Counted from the stretch's first letter, positions 19,961-31,854 are shown. The stretch: DNA of 64,000 nt from Geosiphon pyriformis (GCA_016748015.1 JAAOMT010000531.1:25477-89476), one strand, 5' to 3'. The notes: generated by a model from the sequence alone, not told the origin. Translations and numbers: made by a program.

Positions 19961-22388
19961 TTTTTTTTTTTTTGTTAATGTGTAGCCACACCAGTCGTTT
20001 ATTAGTTAGTCCACAGTACTGTAGTGGTTTTATAAAGCCAGCTCACTCAATAATATATATTACAAGATACGGCTAACCACAAGCAGAAAGTCCTAACTAC
20101 ATGCTAGTACTACCTTTGCTACCTAATGTATTAAACATATCTAATTTATACATCTTACCCATAATGCATACTAGTTCATAACTACTTTTAACAAGACTGC
20201 TCATCCACTTAGCCGTCTGATCTGGATCAGACTTGATATTAGAGGATTGAACCTTCCATAACTCCATCATTGCATCAAATGTATCATCATAGACTGAAAA
20301 ATTTTTAGTATCACCATTATCATCATCATCATCCATGTCTTCATTATCAGATATGTTATAGGGTACCTTCCTACTTCTCAACTTGAGAGCCCCCACTTCT
20401 TTCTGCAGCACAAAAGCCACAGCACAAACAGCCTTAATTTGGTTTCCCAATCCAATCACACTTTTCTTCATTGCCTCTGCCATAACTGGTGGAATAAACA
20501 ATAACGTAGTAACCAATGCAACCAAAGAACCCATAGGCTCAACTATAGATTTGATCAACAAAGACAGTTCACTAAGTTGGGTTTTCAGAGAAGCCAATCT
20601 AGTATTAACCGCAACATCTAAACCAGAGAAGGCAACTGGCAACAGTGGCACCACAACTCTAAGGGAGATACTAAAAGTCAGACCCATATCAGTAGCAGCA
20701 ACAACAGAAAGAACCACAGAAGTGGCAGCTTTGGCATAGGATTTAGCTCTAATAAGGGATGACTTGAAAATGATGGGACCACCAGCAGAATTAGAAGAGA
20801 GTTTGGGAGGGAAAGGTGGCAACACCTTGCAGTCTGCAGCCAAATGATCCAAACTTTGACATCTATAGTAGTGACAACATCCAAGAGTTTCCCACCAGAT
20901 GCGGCAGCCACGTAAGGTACTGGTTTTTGAAACAGCAGCATTTAAAAATTTTAAGGAATCAAAGGTTACCACAGCAAAGCGTTGACATTGATAGTAATCA
21001 GGGGAGCAGGGAATAAAACATATATGGCCATCAACTTGGGAGACCAGATCACTTATCTCAAATGCAGTGCAGCCAAACGGAAGATTAACCAGCTTAGCTT
21101 TAAAAGCATCTCTTGAGGAAATAATCTTCTTTTGGTTGGCAATAGGAAGAATCCTAACACTATTTTTTCTGACCAATACAGACCAGTTAGAGAGAGCAGC
21201 AGCAGCAGAAGAAATGTTCTTAAAGTTAACCACAGCATATTGCCATAAGCCAGCAGGCTTCAACTTAACAGAAGTGACAACACCAAAAATGCCAAAAGCA
21301 GATTTAATATTACCAGAAGAGGCACTCAAGGGTACATCATGCAGTGCAACTAACAAAAAAGGGGAAGAAACAGAGGCCACTTCTGAAGACCGTGCAATCT
21401 TAAAAGTGGTCAAAAAAACCTCATCACCAATGGCCATCTTGGTAGCACCATTTAGACATTCCTGAAATGCAAATTCCACACAGAACAACTTGACAGCATC
21501 TCATGAAACCAATTTAAGCCCAATACAACCAGGCAGCAACTGAAACAAAGAACTGAGCAAAGCCATCTTGATCTTAAACATAGCACCAGATACAAGATTG
21601 GAGGCCACCCAACCAGAGAATCTTTGACATCCATTCACATTCACCTAAGCACCAGCATCAGATGCACCAGAAACTGGGGGGGAACAGTTGATTCCATTTC
21701 CATCTGATCAGCCCAATCTTTGAGATCATCTGGATTGATGGACTGTTTTGCTACTGGGATTGGCAATAATCTGCCAGAGAGTACCACATCAGGCAACACA
21801 GCCAGTGGTTGATCTTGGCCCAACTTGGAAGATGTGCCACTGCTGTTGCCATCCATATTAGGAATAGGGCTGGCTGCTGCTGTAGAGATCTTACTGAAGA
21901 TCTCATCTGGAACCACAAAGGGGTTCAGTGTGACCATAGCAGTTGCAACTGCCTGCTACTGTTTTTTGGAATTTTTGGCTTTCACGGCCATTTGTGAAGC
22001 ATTAGTAGTAGAAGTAATAGTGGGAATGGTGAGAGCAAGAAAGACCAACTTGTTGACTGGCCTGTTATTAAAAATCTTTGGGCTTTTTGAAGTAGTGGAG
22101 ACAACACTGGAACTAACCCGAGTGTGTCTTTTTGAAAGAACTTTGACTGAGGAAGAACTACCAGCCAAAGGTGAAAAAAATGAACCAAAAGCTGCTAAAG
22201 GCAGCTTATTACTATTATTTTTTAAAGAAAATGTTGCCAGAACATTTTGTCTAGCTGCTTTAATAACGGAAAGACCCTCTCATGTTGAAACTTTATTAGT
22301 TACTATAGGAAAAATAATGTTTGCAACTTTTTTACTCTTAGCTCTATTTGTGGTCATGAAATTTAGAAGAGAAAAAGTTTTTTTTTTT
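19961..22388 (-). mobile_element. ORF1-only element copy D, full length, minus strand (subfamily alpha)
   Basis: Reads on the minus strand from an A-rich 5' end (next to 22388) to poly(A), seen as T13 at 19961. Flanked by ACTCTACTCCAACACT (19946-19961) and ACTCTACTTCAACACT (22389-22404), a 16-bp target duplication with one C/T difference. It splits copy B. Confidence 0.92.
20097..22357 (-). pseudogene. Copy D ORF1-like protein (463-codon open C-terminal part)
   Basis: ATG complement at 22355-22357 (MTTNRAKSKKVAN). A TGA in the N-terminus, a TAG for Gln near 21959, and the C-run frameshift near 21675 separate the N-terminal part. From 21488 to 20097 the frame is fully open: RRM-like units (LHDVPLSASSGNIKSAF, WQYAVVNFKN, AKLVNLPFGCTAFEI), zinc knuckle, coiled-coil-like segment, acidic run DDDDDNGD, and the C-terminal SSYELVCIMGKMYKLDM. 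The knuckle has lost its first Cys (YYRCQSLDHLAADC, where other copies have CYRC). This is the longest undamaged stretch of this protein in the window. Confidence 0.83.
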
Positions 22389-23042
22389 ACTCTACTTCAA
22401 CACTTCTGGTGGCCCCAAAATTTTCAAACCTTTATTTGCTGGATCTAAATCTTATGCCAAAGCTGCTGCTTTTGTGGTTTCTCCTGGTGCTGCTGCTGCT
22501 GATATGAACTTGAATCTCAGTGGTCCTCCCAAAACTACACCACCCATGGTATCTGCTATACTTTTTGTTCCCAAGTTTACTGTTGAATCTAGGTTGGCTT
22601 CCTTGGAATCCCATCTTAGTGAACTCTCTGTGTTGATAAAATCTTTAGTTGAACCTATTGGTGCTCTTGTTGTATTGGTTACTAAACTGCTGTCTACTTC
22701 AACTACCATGGATGTGTCAATTAAAGAATGTATGAATAGTTTGGCTAAACAAAATAAAGGCTTGGCTGTTGTTGTTTCTGTGATACAGAAAAGCATTACA
22801 CACCTTGAGAAAAGATGTGAACAGGCTGGCTTGGAGAATGGATCAGATGTTAATGACATAATTGATGATGATGATGATAAAAATTTTTCAGTTTATGATA
22901 ATACTTTTGATGTTATGATGCACCTATGAGAAGATCAGCCTTTTAGTATCAAATTCAGTTCTGATCAGACTGCATTATGGGTAAGATGTATGAATTAGAA
23001 ATGTTTGATACATTAAGTAGCAAAGGTAGTACTAACGTGTAG
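22389..23042 (+). pseudogene. Copy B ORF1, C-terminal part
   Basis: Resumes after copy D: TSGGPKIFKPLFAGSK-type linker, RLASLESHLSELSVLIK coiled-coil-like segment, KRCEQAGLENGSD, and a short acidic run. TGA 22927-22929 replaces Trp of MHLW. A deletion joins SSDQTA to LWVRCMN, removing the usual KWMSSMVKNSH part. The 3' UTR and poly(A) follow to 23190. Confidence 0.8.
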
Positions 23043-23190
23043 TTAAGGCTTTCCACTATGTGGTTAGTCACATCTTGTAAACTTTGTATTATTGAGTGAG
23101 CTGGCTTTATGAAAGCGCCAACTTTATTGTTGGACAAAACTAATAAACAATCAATGTGGCTACATGTTAACATAAAAAAAAAAAAAAAAG

Positions 23191-24594
23191 GTCTAATACA
23201 ATTCTTTGTCTTTTTTTGTTCAAAATGCTTTTGATTATAGCTCTTTTGTTTAGATCAAAGTTTTGTTCTCTCCTAATAATATTGTTTACTATCTGTCTCT
23301 ACTGTTGTAGCCTGATCCTAGCTTGCAGTGTTGATCTGTATTCTTTTTTAATATTGAGTAATTCCATAATTAGCTTATTCTTTGGGAAAGTTATCAGATA
23401 TGCATTAACTGCTTCAGGTTTCAGCTGTTTCCATTTGGCCAACAACTGCATAACATTGTTATTATGCATATCTGCATTGTTTACTCTTATTAGTTTGATT
23501 ATATCAGCAACAATCCTAACAAGCTTGTGATCTATGCATTCTTTCTTTGAGTGTACAGATCGGGCTCCCACTTTCCTTTTTGGTAGGCACTTAGCAGCTT
23601 GTAACACAGTCTCCTTGATTGTAAGCCACATCTGGTTTAGATTATCATTGCTGTTATCTACTGATTTTTTTTGTGCTTTATCTGTTAGTTAATCAGATTT
23701 TCTAGCATAGATTTCTCATTGGATTCCAGATGCTTTTTTAACATCAATCATAGTTGTGCTACACTTTTTTCTTCCAGATCTAGATTTTTTAGTGCCTGCC
23801 AAGATTCTATCAGATTGGATGATTGTTACTACTGCTTTGTAATCTGTGCTAAAAGATTCATTAACATCAATCACCCCAATATTTGTAACCAGTGATGCTG
23901 TAACTGCATTAGTAAATACATAGTTTAATTTTCTTTGTATACCATTTGATGCCCATGTTTTTTTTGAATTGTTTGTTGCATATGCCCCATATGTATCTAT
24001 TAAATTCATATGTTGTAATGTTGCAACAGTTGGACAAACTTTGGCCTTATTTGTAGCATATGTTTCCTCAAGTGACTTGGATAACAGATCTTCATTCAAA
24101 TTGCCTACAACTATGATAATCTCTTTGTTCTGTACAATGTCTCCTAAAAGTTTCCTGATTTCTTTAGCTACTGCTCTTTCAGTAGGCAATTTGGAAGCAG
24201 GCATGTACAGTCCTATTATGTACACACTGACTCTTCCTCTAAATTTTAACCCCAAATACAACAACCTCTCATGAAACTCCTTGATTGTTTCTACATGGTG
24301 TATCCAACATTTTTTGACCAGTATACCAACACCAGTTCCTATTTGTTTCTCTGTACTTGATTTCCAAAAGGCATGATATTCATTAGAACCAAAAAATACA
24401 CCTTTTTTTTTTGTTGGAGTTATTTTAGTTTCTGTAACAATCACAAAGTCAAATTGTTCTTCAATAATCCAACATAGCACCTCTTCAGCTTTACCAAGAT
24501 TATTAAGCCCTCTAACATTAACAGTACCAATTTTCCAAGTGTCATTATTGGAGTAGTTCTGTTCTATGTTAGAATCAAGTGTGCTACATATCAT
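23191..24594 (-). pseudogene. LINE L1 ORF2, AP endonuclease domain (truncated)
   Basis: Starts at ATG (complement 24592-24594), overlapping the ORF1 stop by 11 nt. APE-type endonuclease motifs in order: WKIGTVNVRGLNN, FVIVTETKIT, YIIGLYMPASK, IIVVGNLNEDL (usual GDLN, Asp to Asn here), LNYVFTNAVT, SFSTDYKAVV. The 292-codon frame is open to a TGA at 23716-23718, then continues (LTIKETVLQAAKCLPKRK, IKKEYRSTLQARIRLQQ) with further stops to the truncation. The enzyme nicks target DNA to prime reverse transcription. Confidence 0.87.
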
Positions 24595-26870
24595 CTGTTT
24601 CCATAAATTTAGATTCTCCAGCAGTAGAACTGCTCCAACTACTCTGTTTTTTCACTTGCTTCAATAACTTCAAAATAGGTTCCAAAGTTTTTTTAATTTT
24701 GTTGATTTCCAATTCTGGGTTATATGTCTCTTTTTTTTTTGCTGGGGTAGATTTCAATGTAGTACTTTGGTTTGGTAACCCAATTTCTACCACTTTTTTT
24801 TTTTCTGAGGTGTTACTCAGCTGTTGAATAACTATTACTTTTTTACCTTTCTCTAAGTTTGGCAGCAACTGTATTCAGCAGTTTCGCCATTTCATTAACC
24901 TGCTGTTTTAGTTTATTAATTTCACTCTTCCATGGTTGGTTAACTCTTTTTTTTGATTGTTCTTCCCTATTGTTTACTTGTGAACCAGGTTTCTGAGTAT
25001 TGTTTGGATTGGTGTTGTTCCAATTATGGGACAGTCTGAGTGCAGCCATATTAGCATATGATCTTTCACCAAAGGCCTTGATGTTTTCCTCTGGAATATT
25101 TCTCTTAACATACAGTTTTGCCAATCTGATATTTTTTGGTATCTCCTTCTTTTTTCTTATGCAGGGTTGGACATTTTGAGACCAAATGTCCTACCTGGTA
25201 ACAGAAGTGGCACTCTTTAACATCAGTAAGATCCAGTGGACCAGTGTGTCACCAATTACCAAGGGCTTTTTAGTGGTATTGTTGTGACTAGCTTTACTGT
25301 TAAATTTTATGTAAGCACAGTCTATCCTTGTGTAATTTTTACTAGTTCTTAGGATGAAGCAGGATTGGGCTTTGATTTGATCTAAAGTAGTGTTCAAATA
25401 GTGAGCAGTACAGTTCTGTGGTAGGCCCACCAATTTAGTTTCCCAGGTTTTTCTCTGCTCAATGATTTTTTGGGTTCTAATCATTGGGTAAATTCTGACC
25501 ACATATTTTTTGACCATGGTCAACCATTGATCTACAGCTCTTGTTGCTTCTTCTTAGTTGCTATATTCTACTACTGCTAATTGCCATTTGCCAGCCACTC
25601 TGATTTGGATTTTATTGACCTTATCAAATTCTTTCATAACAGCTCCCACCTCTTTGTTAGAGATGCCCAAGAGGATATCTCTTACCAGAACTTTTTTTTG
25701 ACCAGCTATTTAAATGTTGACATCATCAGTAGCCATCAAAAATAATTCAATTTCATTATTTGCCAGAATTTCTTTGGTTTGGTCTCTTCCAGCCACTTGG
25801 GAAAAATCAACTCTGATTTCTTGGTTTCTAGCCATTACAGCTCCAAAAGATCGTAAATTTATCCCACTTTCTTTCCCATGATTTTTTCAGGTATATCTAA
25901 TGTTTGTATAAAAAGTACATGCTTTTTGGTCCCATGGACCACCGTTCTCTATTTTTCCTCCTGGTTTGCTTCCATAAGCATGGGTTTTTTGTCAAGTGAC
26001 TTATTACTGTATTGTTCTGGACTTAGACTAGCCATTTTGCTTGATAGGCTTGATTCAAAGTCTTTTATGTCTTCTGCAATATCATCCGCATTAGGCTTAT
26101 CTCTGTTTGCATTAAATAGATTGTCTATTTGTTCTTTATTCTCTAATGCAGAATTTTCTCTGTTGATCCTATCCAAAATATCAGAATTGCATTTTCTCAG
26201 AGCTGCTTCTATTTGTGTAGCTCTGTCTCTGTCTTCTTTAGGCACTTTGGATGGTTCATCTATTTTTTTCAGGAACTTTGAGGCTTCTTTTTTACCAGTC
26301 CAAGCTTTCATTTGAAATTTATTGCTATTTCTTCCTTTGTTGAACATTGGCTGTAAGACAAAGTTATCAGTTTGAACAGATGTGGTTTCGGGTAGGTCTT
26401 TTTTAGATATTTGGGTAAATTTCTCAATTAGCCCTTTTACACTTAATCTTTTAATGTGTCTGTATTTTTCATTGGCTTTTTCCTCCAATCTGTTAGCTGT
26501 TATCAGAGAAAAGTCTGCTGCTCTCCTATATAGAACTGTTCTTTTCGATGTGTTGGCTATTTTAAAGGGTGTATTGTCTCCACTACTTGTGTTCACACTT
26601 CCAAATGGCTTATTAATAGTTTCAAATCTAAATAGAGGTGTAATAGGTCTAGCAGTTTCCATAGTTAATGACTTTTGTGAATTAGTGTTAATGTCTTCTC
26701 CTTCAGTAGTAGAAGTTATGTTCCCTTCCACTTGGTATTCACTATCAATAATCTTTACACTTGTACTTCTTTACATGACTGTTGTCACTTTACTGTTGAC
26801 ATTGTTATCAGACACTTTTAAGTCTGTTGTAATAGTAATAATAATATATTTCAGTTAAAGGTTTCTTTGC
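24584..26870 (-). pseudogene. LINE L1 ORF1 (broken)
   Basis: RNA-binding LINE ORF1. The N-terminal region (EYQVEGNITSTTEGED, FRFETINKPFGSVNT, KLRKCNSDILDRIN-like) is open from 26731 to 25949. Next come two RRM-like units (VLVRDILLGISNKEVGAV, VVRIYPMIRTQKII, AKLVGLPQNCTAHYL-like), a degraded CCHC region (CHFCYQIGHLVSKC in the L3 copy), and a coiled-coil-like C-terminus rich in Lys (QQVNEMAKLLNTVAAKL). It ends METDDM followed by TAG 24584-24586. Stops and a frameshift lie between 25949 and 25124. The start is uncertain: the frame runs on upstream past a TAA near 26774 into sequence up to about 26870. Confidence 0.8.
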
Positions 26871-26960
26871 AAAAACTTATTTTTCAAATTTGAGATGTAA
26901 TAAATTGTGTGGTAATAGTCAAAGAGAGAAAAAAGCTTTTTTTGTGGTAATAGAGCATAT

Positions 26961-27036
26961 AAAGTGGCTAATTTATATAACATTAATGGCTAATACATGT
27001 GATAATTAATAAGAAATATAAGTTTCAACCATAACA
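26961..27036 (-). repeat. GypA A5 3' LTR stub
   Basis: Minus-strand TGTTATGGTTGAAAC start at 27036, matching the first 76 bp of the GypA LTR and lost at about 26961, next to LINE 5' sequence. The junction on the RT side (AAATGTTAT then TGTTATGG) has a short microhomology. Confidence 0.8.
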
Positions 27037-28643
27037 ATAACATTTAATTGATGGTAGTTGACACAGAAGTGTAGAGTTCCACTTTTTTTGAATATTACTA
27101 CAACTGAAAAAGTCTATTCACTCTTGGTTTTTTGTATGAATCCAAGATCTTTCATCTGGTTTATCTCTTTCTTGATAAATTTATTATTATGTCAATTGAA
27201 TTGATAAGGCTTCAAATGGATGGAACAAGTTTTTTTTGTGGTGATGGTGTGTTGTATCACATGGGTTCATTCAGGAGTATTATCTTCTTTTGAGATAACT
27301 GGGCTATTTCTGGCCAACAAATTTTCAATATCCACTTTTCTTTCTTCAAAGGAAGGTTTTTTTTGTTTTACAACTAGTAATTGGATTTCAGGTGGTTTAT
27401 TCTCAAAAAACTTTTGTATTTTTTTAAGTTTTTCTTAAGGTATCAAGCTAATTGGTTCCCAATCTTTGTAATAGATTAGACAAGATTTGCATTTATCACT
27501 TGGTGAATACAAAGGTTTATTACACCAGCACTGTGCACAAGGGCCATGCTATCAATAATTGTATTTGGCTTTCTTGCTAAGTTTTTTGTCAAAAGTTCTT
27601 CTGAGGATATCATAGTAGGACCAGCAGCTTGCCATTTACCATAATTTTTTCTTTGTCAGCTTTAACATTGTCTAGTGGCTTGCCATTACTGGTAAAGATA
27701 GTATAGGTGAGTTCAACAGTTTCTTTTTGTTTTTCTTAATCTTCATTATCACTTTTATCATCATCTGATTCATCTGATTGTTTTTCTTCTTGGTTCTGTT
27801 TGGTTGCTAAAGGAGTTGTCCAATAATGGCATTTAACCACAATGGGTTTTTCACCACATCTGATGATTAACTCGGAAAGTTCATAATCAAGTACTGCTTT
27901 GGCTTTCTTAAGTTACTTATTACCAACAATGATGGTATACTCTTTTGCTTTAGATACTTCCATATCTGTTTCAATACTAATACCATTGATGTAAACAGGA
28001 ACAGCTTTGGCTATATCCAGACCTTTTTTTTGTCACCATGTACATTGGTTATAGGCTGGATAGAAGATTCATTAATTTTTCTTTCAATGGCTTCCAGAAA
28101 GTGTTTGGCAATTACACTAACAGATGATCTACTGTCTAAGATCAAATTAATGAAGTAGCCAGCCACTTGGGCTTTATAAATCAAAGGAGTAACATTGCTG
28201 TTGTTAGCAAGTCCAGCTTGATGAGAGCACTTGTTAGTTTTTGGTGTCTTTTTCTTTGATATTAAGGATTTGTGAAAATCTTTTCTGAACTGTAAATGGG
28301 TTATTAGTTGGCCAAATATAATGTGTGTTGGGGTTTTCATGAGATCTTTAACAACAGAATAAGGGCCAGATTTTTGTACTATTTCTGAAAATTCTAACTT
28401 TGGAGGATTTTTAAAAACTTTAGCCTTTGGTGGCTTATTGTTGTCAGCAGCAGAAGTTGAGACTTTGTTGGGATTTAGAATGAAATCAACCTTGGCTTTC
28501 TTTTTTTTTCTTGTTAAGTCAGAGGTGTTGATTGCCAGTTCATCTATATCATGATTATCATCAGTTAGATTAAAAGTGTAAAAGAGGTTTTTTTCTGGTT
28601 GGCTTGTACTCTTACCCTTTGGAAATGCACCTACCAGTTTAAA
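27037..28643 (-). pseudogene. GypA A5 protease, Cys-rich segment and RT start (broken)
   Basis: From the -1 frame at the heptamer: linker (DELAINTSDLTRKKKK), protease LILDSRSSVSVIAKHF with DSG changed to DSR as in A2, then the Cys-rich region near 27490-27540 and RT up to CVNYHQLNVI at 27041-27065. Here the codon that is TGA in A2 and TAA in A3 is CAA (27048-27050). Several stops and small indels lie between 28010 and 27450. Confidence 0.8.
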
Positions 28644-29421
28644 GGCTAATAAACAGTGGCTTCAACTAGGAGATTCTCTCCAAAGAAATTGATGTTGGCA
28701 TGATTGGGTCTTTGATTGGGAACATTATTACTGTTGGGTCTGTTATTCTGAGTGTCATTATTTCTAGGAGCTAAAAGAGGCAATAGAAGATTGTTGCAGT
28801 CTTTTGAGAAGTGTCTAGTTAGTCCACAGCAATAACATACAGGTGGGCTATGATTTTGCTGTCTTTGATATGATGGTTGTTGGGGCTGATTGAAGTAGGA
28901 TTCAAATTTGGATCTTTGGAATTGTTGATTCTCTCTAACTGCTTGGGTCAAAGGTTTTAATAGCTGGGCAAAATTTGCTGTAAGCCTATCTATTAATTGT
29001 TCATTTGGATCTTGAGTTTGGGCAGCAAAAAAGGTAGCAGTCATTTGTGGAGCAGGAGCCATAATAGAAACAAGAGCAAAAACTAGAAGGGTGGATCTCA
29101 GATGCATCCTTTGGTTATCTTTTATTCTCTGGACAAGTTCAATAGCCATATCCATTGTGGAATTATCATTCAAGACCAGAAGAGGCCAAAGAGCATATGA
29201 TAGATCAGTTTTCAGTTCTTTTGTGAAGGAATGTATTTTCTGCTCTTCTGTTCAATTTCTTCCAGAGTTTACCTGTTTAATAAGTTTTCTTATTGCTTTG
29301 GCATATTTCGTCACAATCTTACCAGGGCCTTGAGTTCTTTTTTCTAATTCCATACACCATTTGGATATTAAGATAAGAATTCTAAATTTAGTTTCAAACC
29401 AGGTAGTGAAAGAGATGTTGT
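28631..29421 (-). pseudogene. GypA A5 gag, C-terminal part
   Basis: Core MELEKRTQGPGKIVTKYAKAI, then TIDRLTANFAQLL-type helices and the CCHC knuckle CYCCGLTRHFSKDC. It ends at TAG 28631-28633. Broken from its N-terminal part by copy F at 29422. Confidence 0.83.
28637..28643 (-). promoter_or_regulatory. Putative -1 frameshift heptamer TTTAAAC (A5)
   Basis: On the minus strand gag reads CCT TTA AAC TGG TAG; the heptamer and its phase are the same as in A2 and A3, and the -1 frame leads into protease. Confidence 0.7.
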
Positions 29422-29422
29422 G

Positions 29423-31854
29423 AAAAACTCTTTCTCTCCTAATTTTCATGACCATGACTAGAGCTAAGAGTAAAAAAGTTGCAAACAGTACTTTTTCTAT
29501 AGTAACTAATAAAGTTTTAACACAAGAGGGTTTCTCTGTTATTAAAGCAGCTAAACAAACCATTCTGGCTACATTTTCTTTAAAAAATATTAGTAAAAAG
29601 CTGCCTTTAGCAGCTTCTGGTTTATTTTCTTTACCTTTGGCTGGTAGTTCTTCTCCAGTCAAAGTTCCTTCAAAAAGGCACACTTGGGTTAGTCTTAGTG
29701 TTGTCTCTACCAGTTCAAAAAGCCCAAAGATTTTTAATAACAGATCAGTCAACAAGTTGGTCTTTTCTGCTTTCACCACTCCCACTATCACTTCTGTTAC
29801 TACTGCTTCACAAATAGCCGTGAAAGCAAAAAATTCCAAAAAACAGCAGCAGACAGTCACAACTGCTATGATCACACTAAAATTTTTTGTGGTTCCAGAT
29901 GAGATCTTCAATAAGATCTCCACAGTAGCAGCCAGCCTTCTTCTTGATATAGATGGCAACAGCAGCAGCATATCTCTTAAGATGGGCCAAGATCAACCAC
30001 TGGCTGTATTGCCTGATGTGGTACTCTCCAGCAGATCATTGCTAATTCTAGTAACAAAACAGTTCATCAATCCAGATGATCTCAAAGATTGGGCTGATCA
30101 GATGGAAATGGAATCAACTGTCTCTTTCCCAGTTTCTGGTGCTGCTAATGGTGGTGCTTGGGAAAATGTAAATGGTCATCAAAGATTCTCTGGTTGGGTG
30201 GCCTCTAATCTAGTACCTGGTACTACATTTAAGATCAAAATGGCCCTGCTTGATTCCTTGTTTCAGTTACTGCCTGGTTGTATTGGGCTTAAGTCAGTTT
30301 CACAAGATGCTGTTAAGTTGTTCTGTGTGGAATTTGTATCTTAGAAGAGTCTAAATAGTGCCACCAAAGTGGCCATCAGTGATGAAGTTTTTTTGACCAC
30401 TCTTAAGATTGTATAGTTTTCTGGTGTGGCCTCTGTTTTTTTCCCTTCCTTGTCAGTTGTACTGCATAATGTACTCTTGGGTACCTCTTCTAATGACATC
30501 AGAACTGCTCTTGGCATTTTTAGTGTTGTCACTTCTGTTAAGTTAAAGCCTGCTGGCTTATGGCAATATGCTGTGGTTAACTTCAAAAACACTTCTTCTG
30601 CTGCTGCTGCTCTCGCTAATTGGTCTGTATTGGTCTAAAAAGACAGTGTTAAGATTTTTTCTATTGTCAACCAAAAGGAGGTTATCTTCTCAAGAGATGT
30701 ATTCAAAGCTAAATTGGTTAATCTTCCATTTGGCTGTACTGTCTTTGAGATAAGTAATTTGGTCTCCCAAGTTGGTGGCCATACATGTTTCATTCTTTGC
30801 TCCCCTAAATCTTATTGATGTCAATGTTTTGCTGTGGTTACTTTTGATTCTTTGGAATTTCTGAATGTTGCTGTGTCAAAAACTGGTACTTTGCATGGTT
30901 GTCACATCTAATGGGAAACTTCTGGATGTCATCGCTGCTATAGGTGTCAAGACTTGGATCATTTGGCCATGGACTACAAGAAGTCACCTCCTCCTCTACC
31001 CAAACTCTTCTCTAATACTTCTGGTGGTCCAAAGGTTTTCATATTTTTATTCACTGGATCTAAATTTTATGCCAAAGCTGCTGCTTTTGTGGGTCCTCCT
31101 GGTGCTGCTGCTGCTAATATGAACTTGGATCTCGGTGGTCCTCCCAAAACTACAACACCCATGGTGCCTGCTATACCTTTTGTTCTCAATTCTGCTGTTG
31201 AATCTAGGTTGGTTTTTTTGGAATTCCACCTTAGTGAACTATCTGTGTTAATAAAATTCTTAGTTGAACCTATTGGTGCACTTGTTGTATTGGTTACTAA
31301 ATTGCTGTCTACTCTAACTGCTGTGGATGTGTCAGTTAAGGAATGTGTAGATGGGTTGGCTAAGCAAAATAAAAGCTTGGCTGCTATTGCTTCTGTGATG
31401 CAGAGAAGAATAACACACTTTGAGAAAAGATGTGAACAGGCCAGCTTGAAGGATAGATCAAATGTTGATGACATGGCTGATAATAATGATAATAATGATA
31501 AAGATTTTTCAGTTTATGATAATATCTTTGATGTTATGATGCACCTATGGGAAGGTCAGCCTTCCAGTATTAAATTCAGTCCTGATCAGACTGCTAAGTG
31601 GATGAGTAGTATGGTTAAGAATAGTCATAAGCTTGTTAGCATTATGGGTAAGATATACAAATTAAATATGTTTGATACATTAAGTAGTAAAGGTAGTACT
31701 AGTGTGTAGTTAGAGCTTTCCACTAGTGGTTAGCCACATCTTGTAAACTTTGTATTATTGGGTAAGCTGGCTTTATGAAAGTGCTAACTTTATTGTTGGA
31801 CAAACTAATAAATGATCAGTGTGACTACACATTAACAAAAAAAAAAGAAAAAAA
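29423..31854 (+). mobile_element. ORF1-only element copy F, full length (subfamily beta)
   Basis: 5' end AAAAACTCTTTCTCTCC, 3' end GTGTGACTACACATTAAC plus an A-rich tail with G interruptions. Target duplication GAAAGAGATGTTGT (29408-29421) and GAAAGAGGTGTTGT (31855-31868), 14 bp with one G/A difference. Inserted into minus-strand GypA gag. Confidence 0.92.
29448..31709 (+). pseudogene. Copy F ORF1-like protein, single frame with stops
   Basis: 753 codons in one frame from ATG 29448 (MTMTRAKSKKVAN) to TAG 31707-31709, with no frameshift. The first 298 codons are open. Stops: TAG 30342-30344 and near 30417, TAA 30636-30638, TGA near 30816 (CGA in the 3398 copy), TAA near 30909 for the first Trp of CHIWWE. 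Domains as in copy C; the knuckle reads CYRCQDLDHLAMDY, losing the last Cys. The acidic run is short (DNNDNNDKD). It gives the full length and domain order of the family. Confidence 0.85.

Larger units (their letters stand above)
16084..23190 (+). mobile_element. ORF1-only element copy B, host of nested insertions (subfamily beta)
   Basis: Three separated pieces (16084-16999, 19437-19960, 22389-23190) join into one + strand element. Its 5' end is cut by GypA A4. It was interrupted by copy C with target duplication GACATCAAAAC (16989-16999 and 19437-19447) and by copy D with a 16-bp duplication. It ends in the common TGGCTACATGTTAAC-type tail and poly(A) (23173-23190), directly against LINE L1. 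Confidence 0.88.
23191..26900 (-). mobile_element. LINE copy L1, ORF1 plus endonuclease half, minus strand
   Basis: 5' region near 26900, ORF1, then the endonuclease and linker part of ORF2, ending abruptly at 23191 against the poly(A) of copy B. RT, RNase H and the LINE 3' tail are absent. The 5' side meets a GypA LTR fragment. The same left-to-right structure recurs in the opposite orientation at 36466-40082. Confidence 0.85.

Noticed and set aside
20383-22448. Long antisense ORFs opposite the ORF1-only elements (20383-20739, 21825-22448, 61865-62572)
   Set aside because: They mirror the sense gene in every copy and have biased, low-complexity translations (Leu-, Cys- and Ala-rich). They are shadows of the sense frame.
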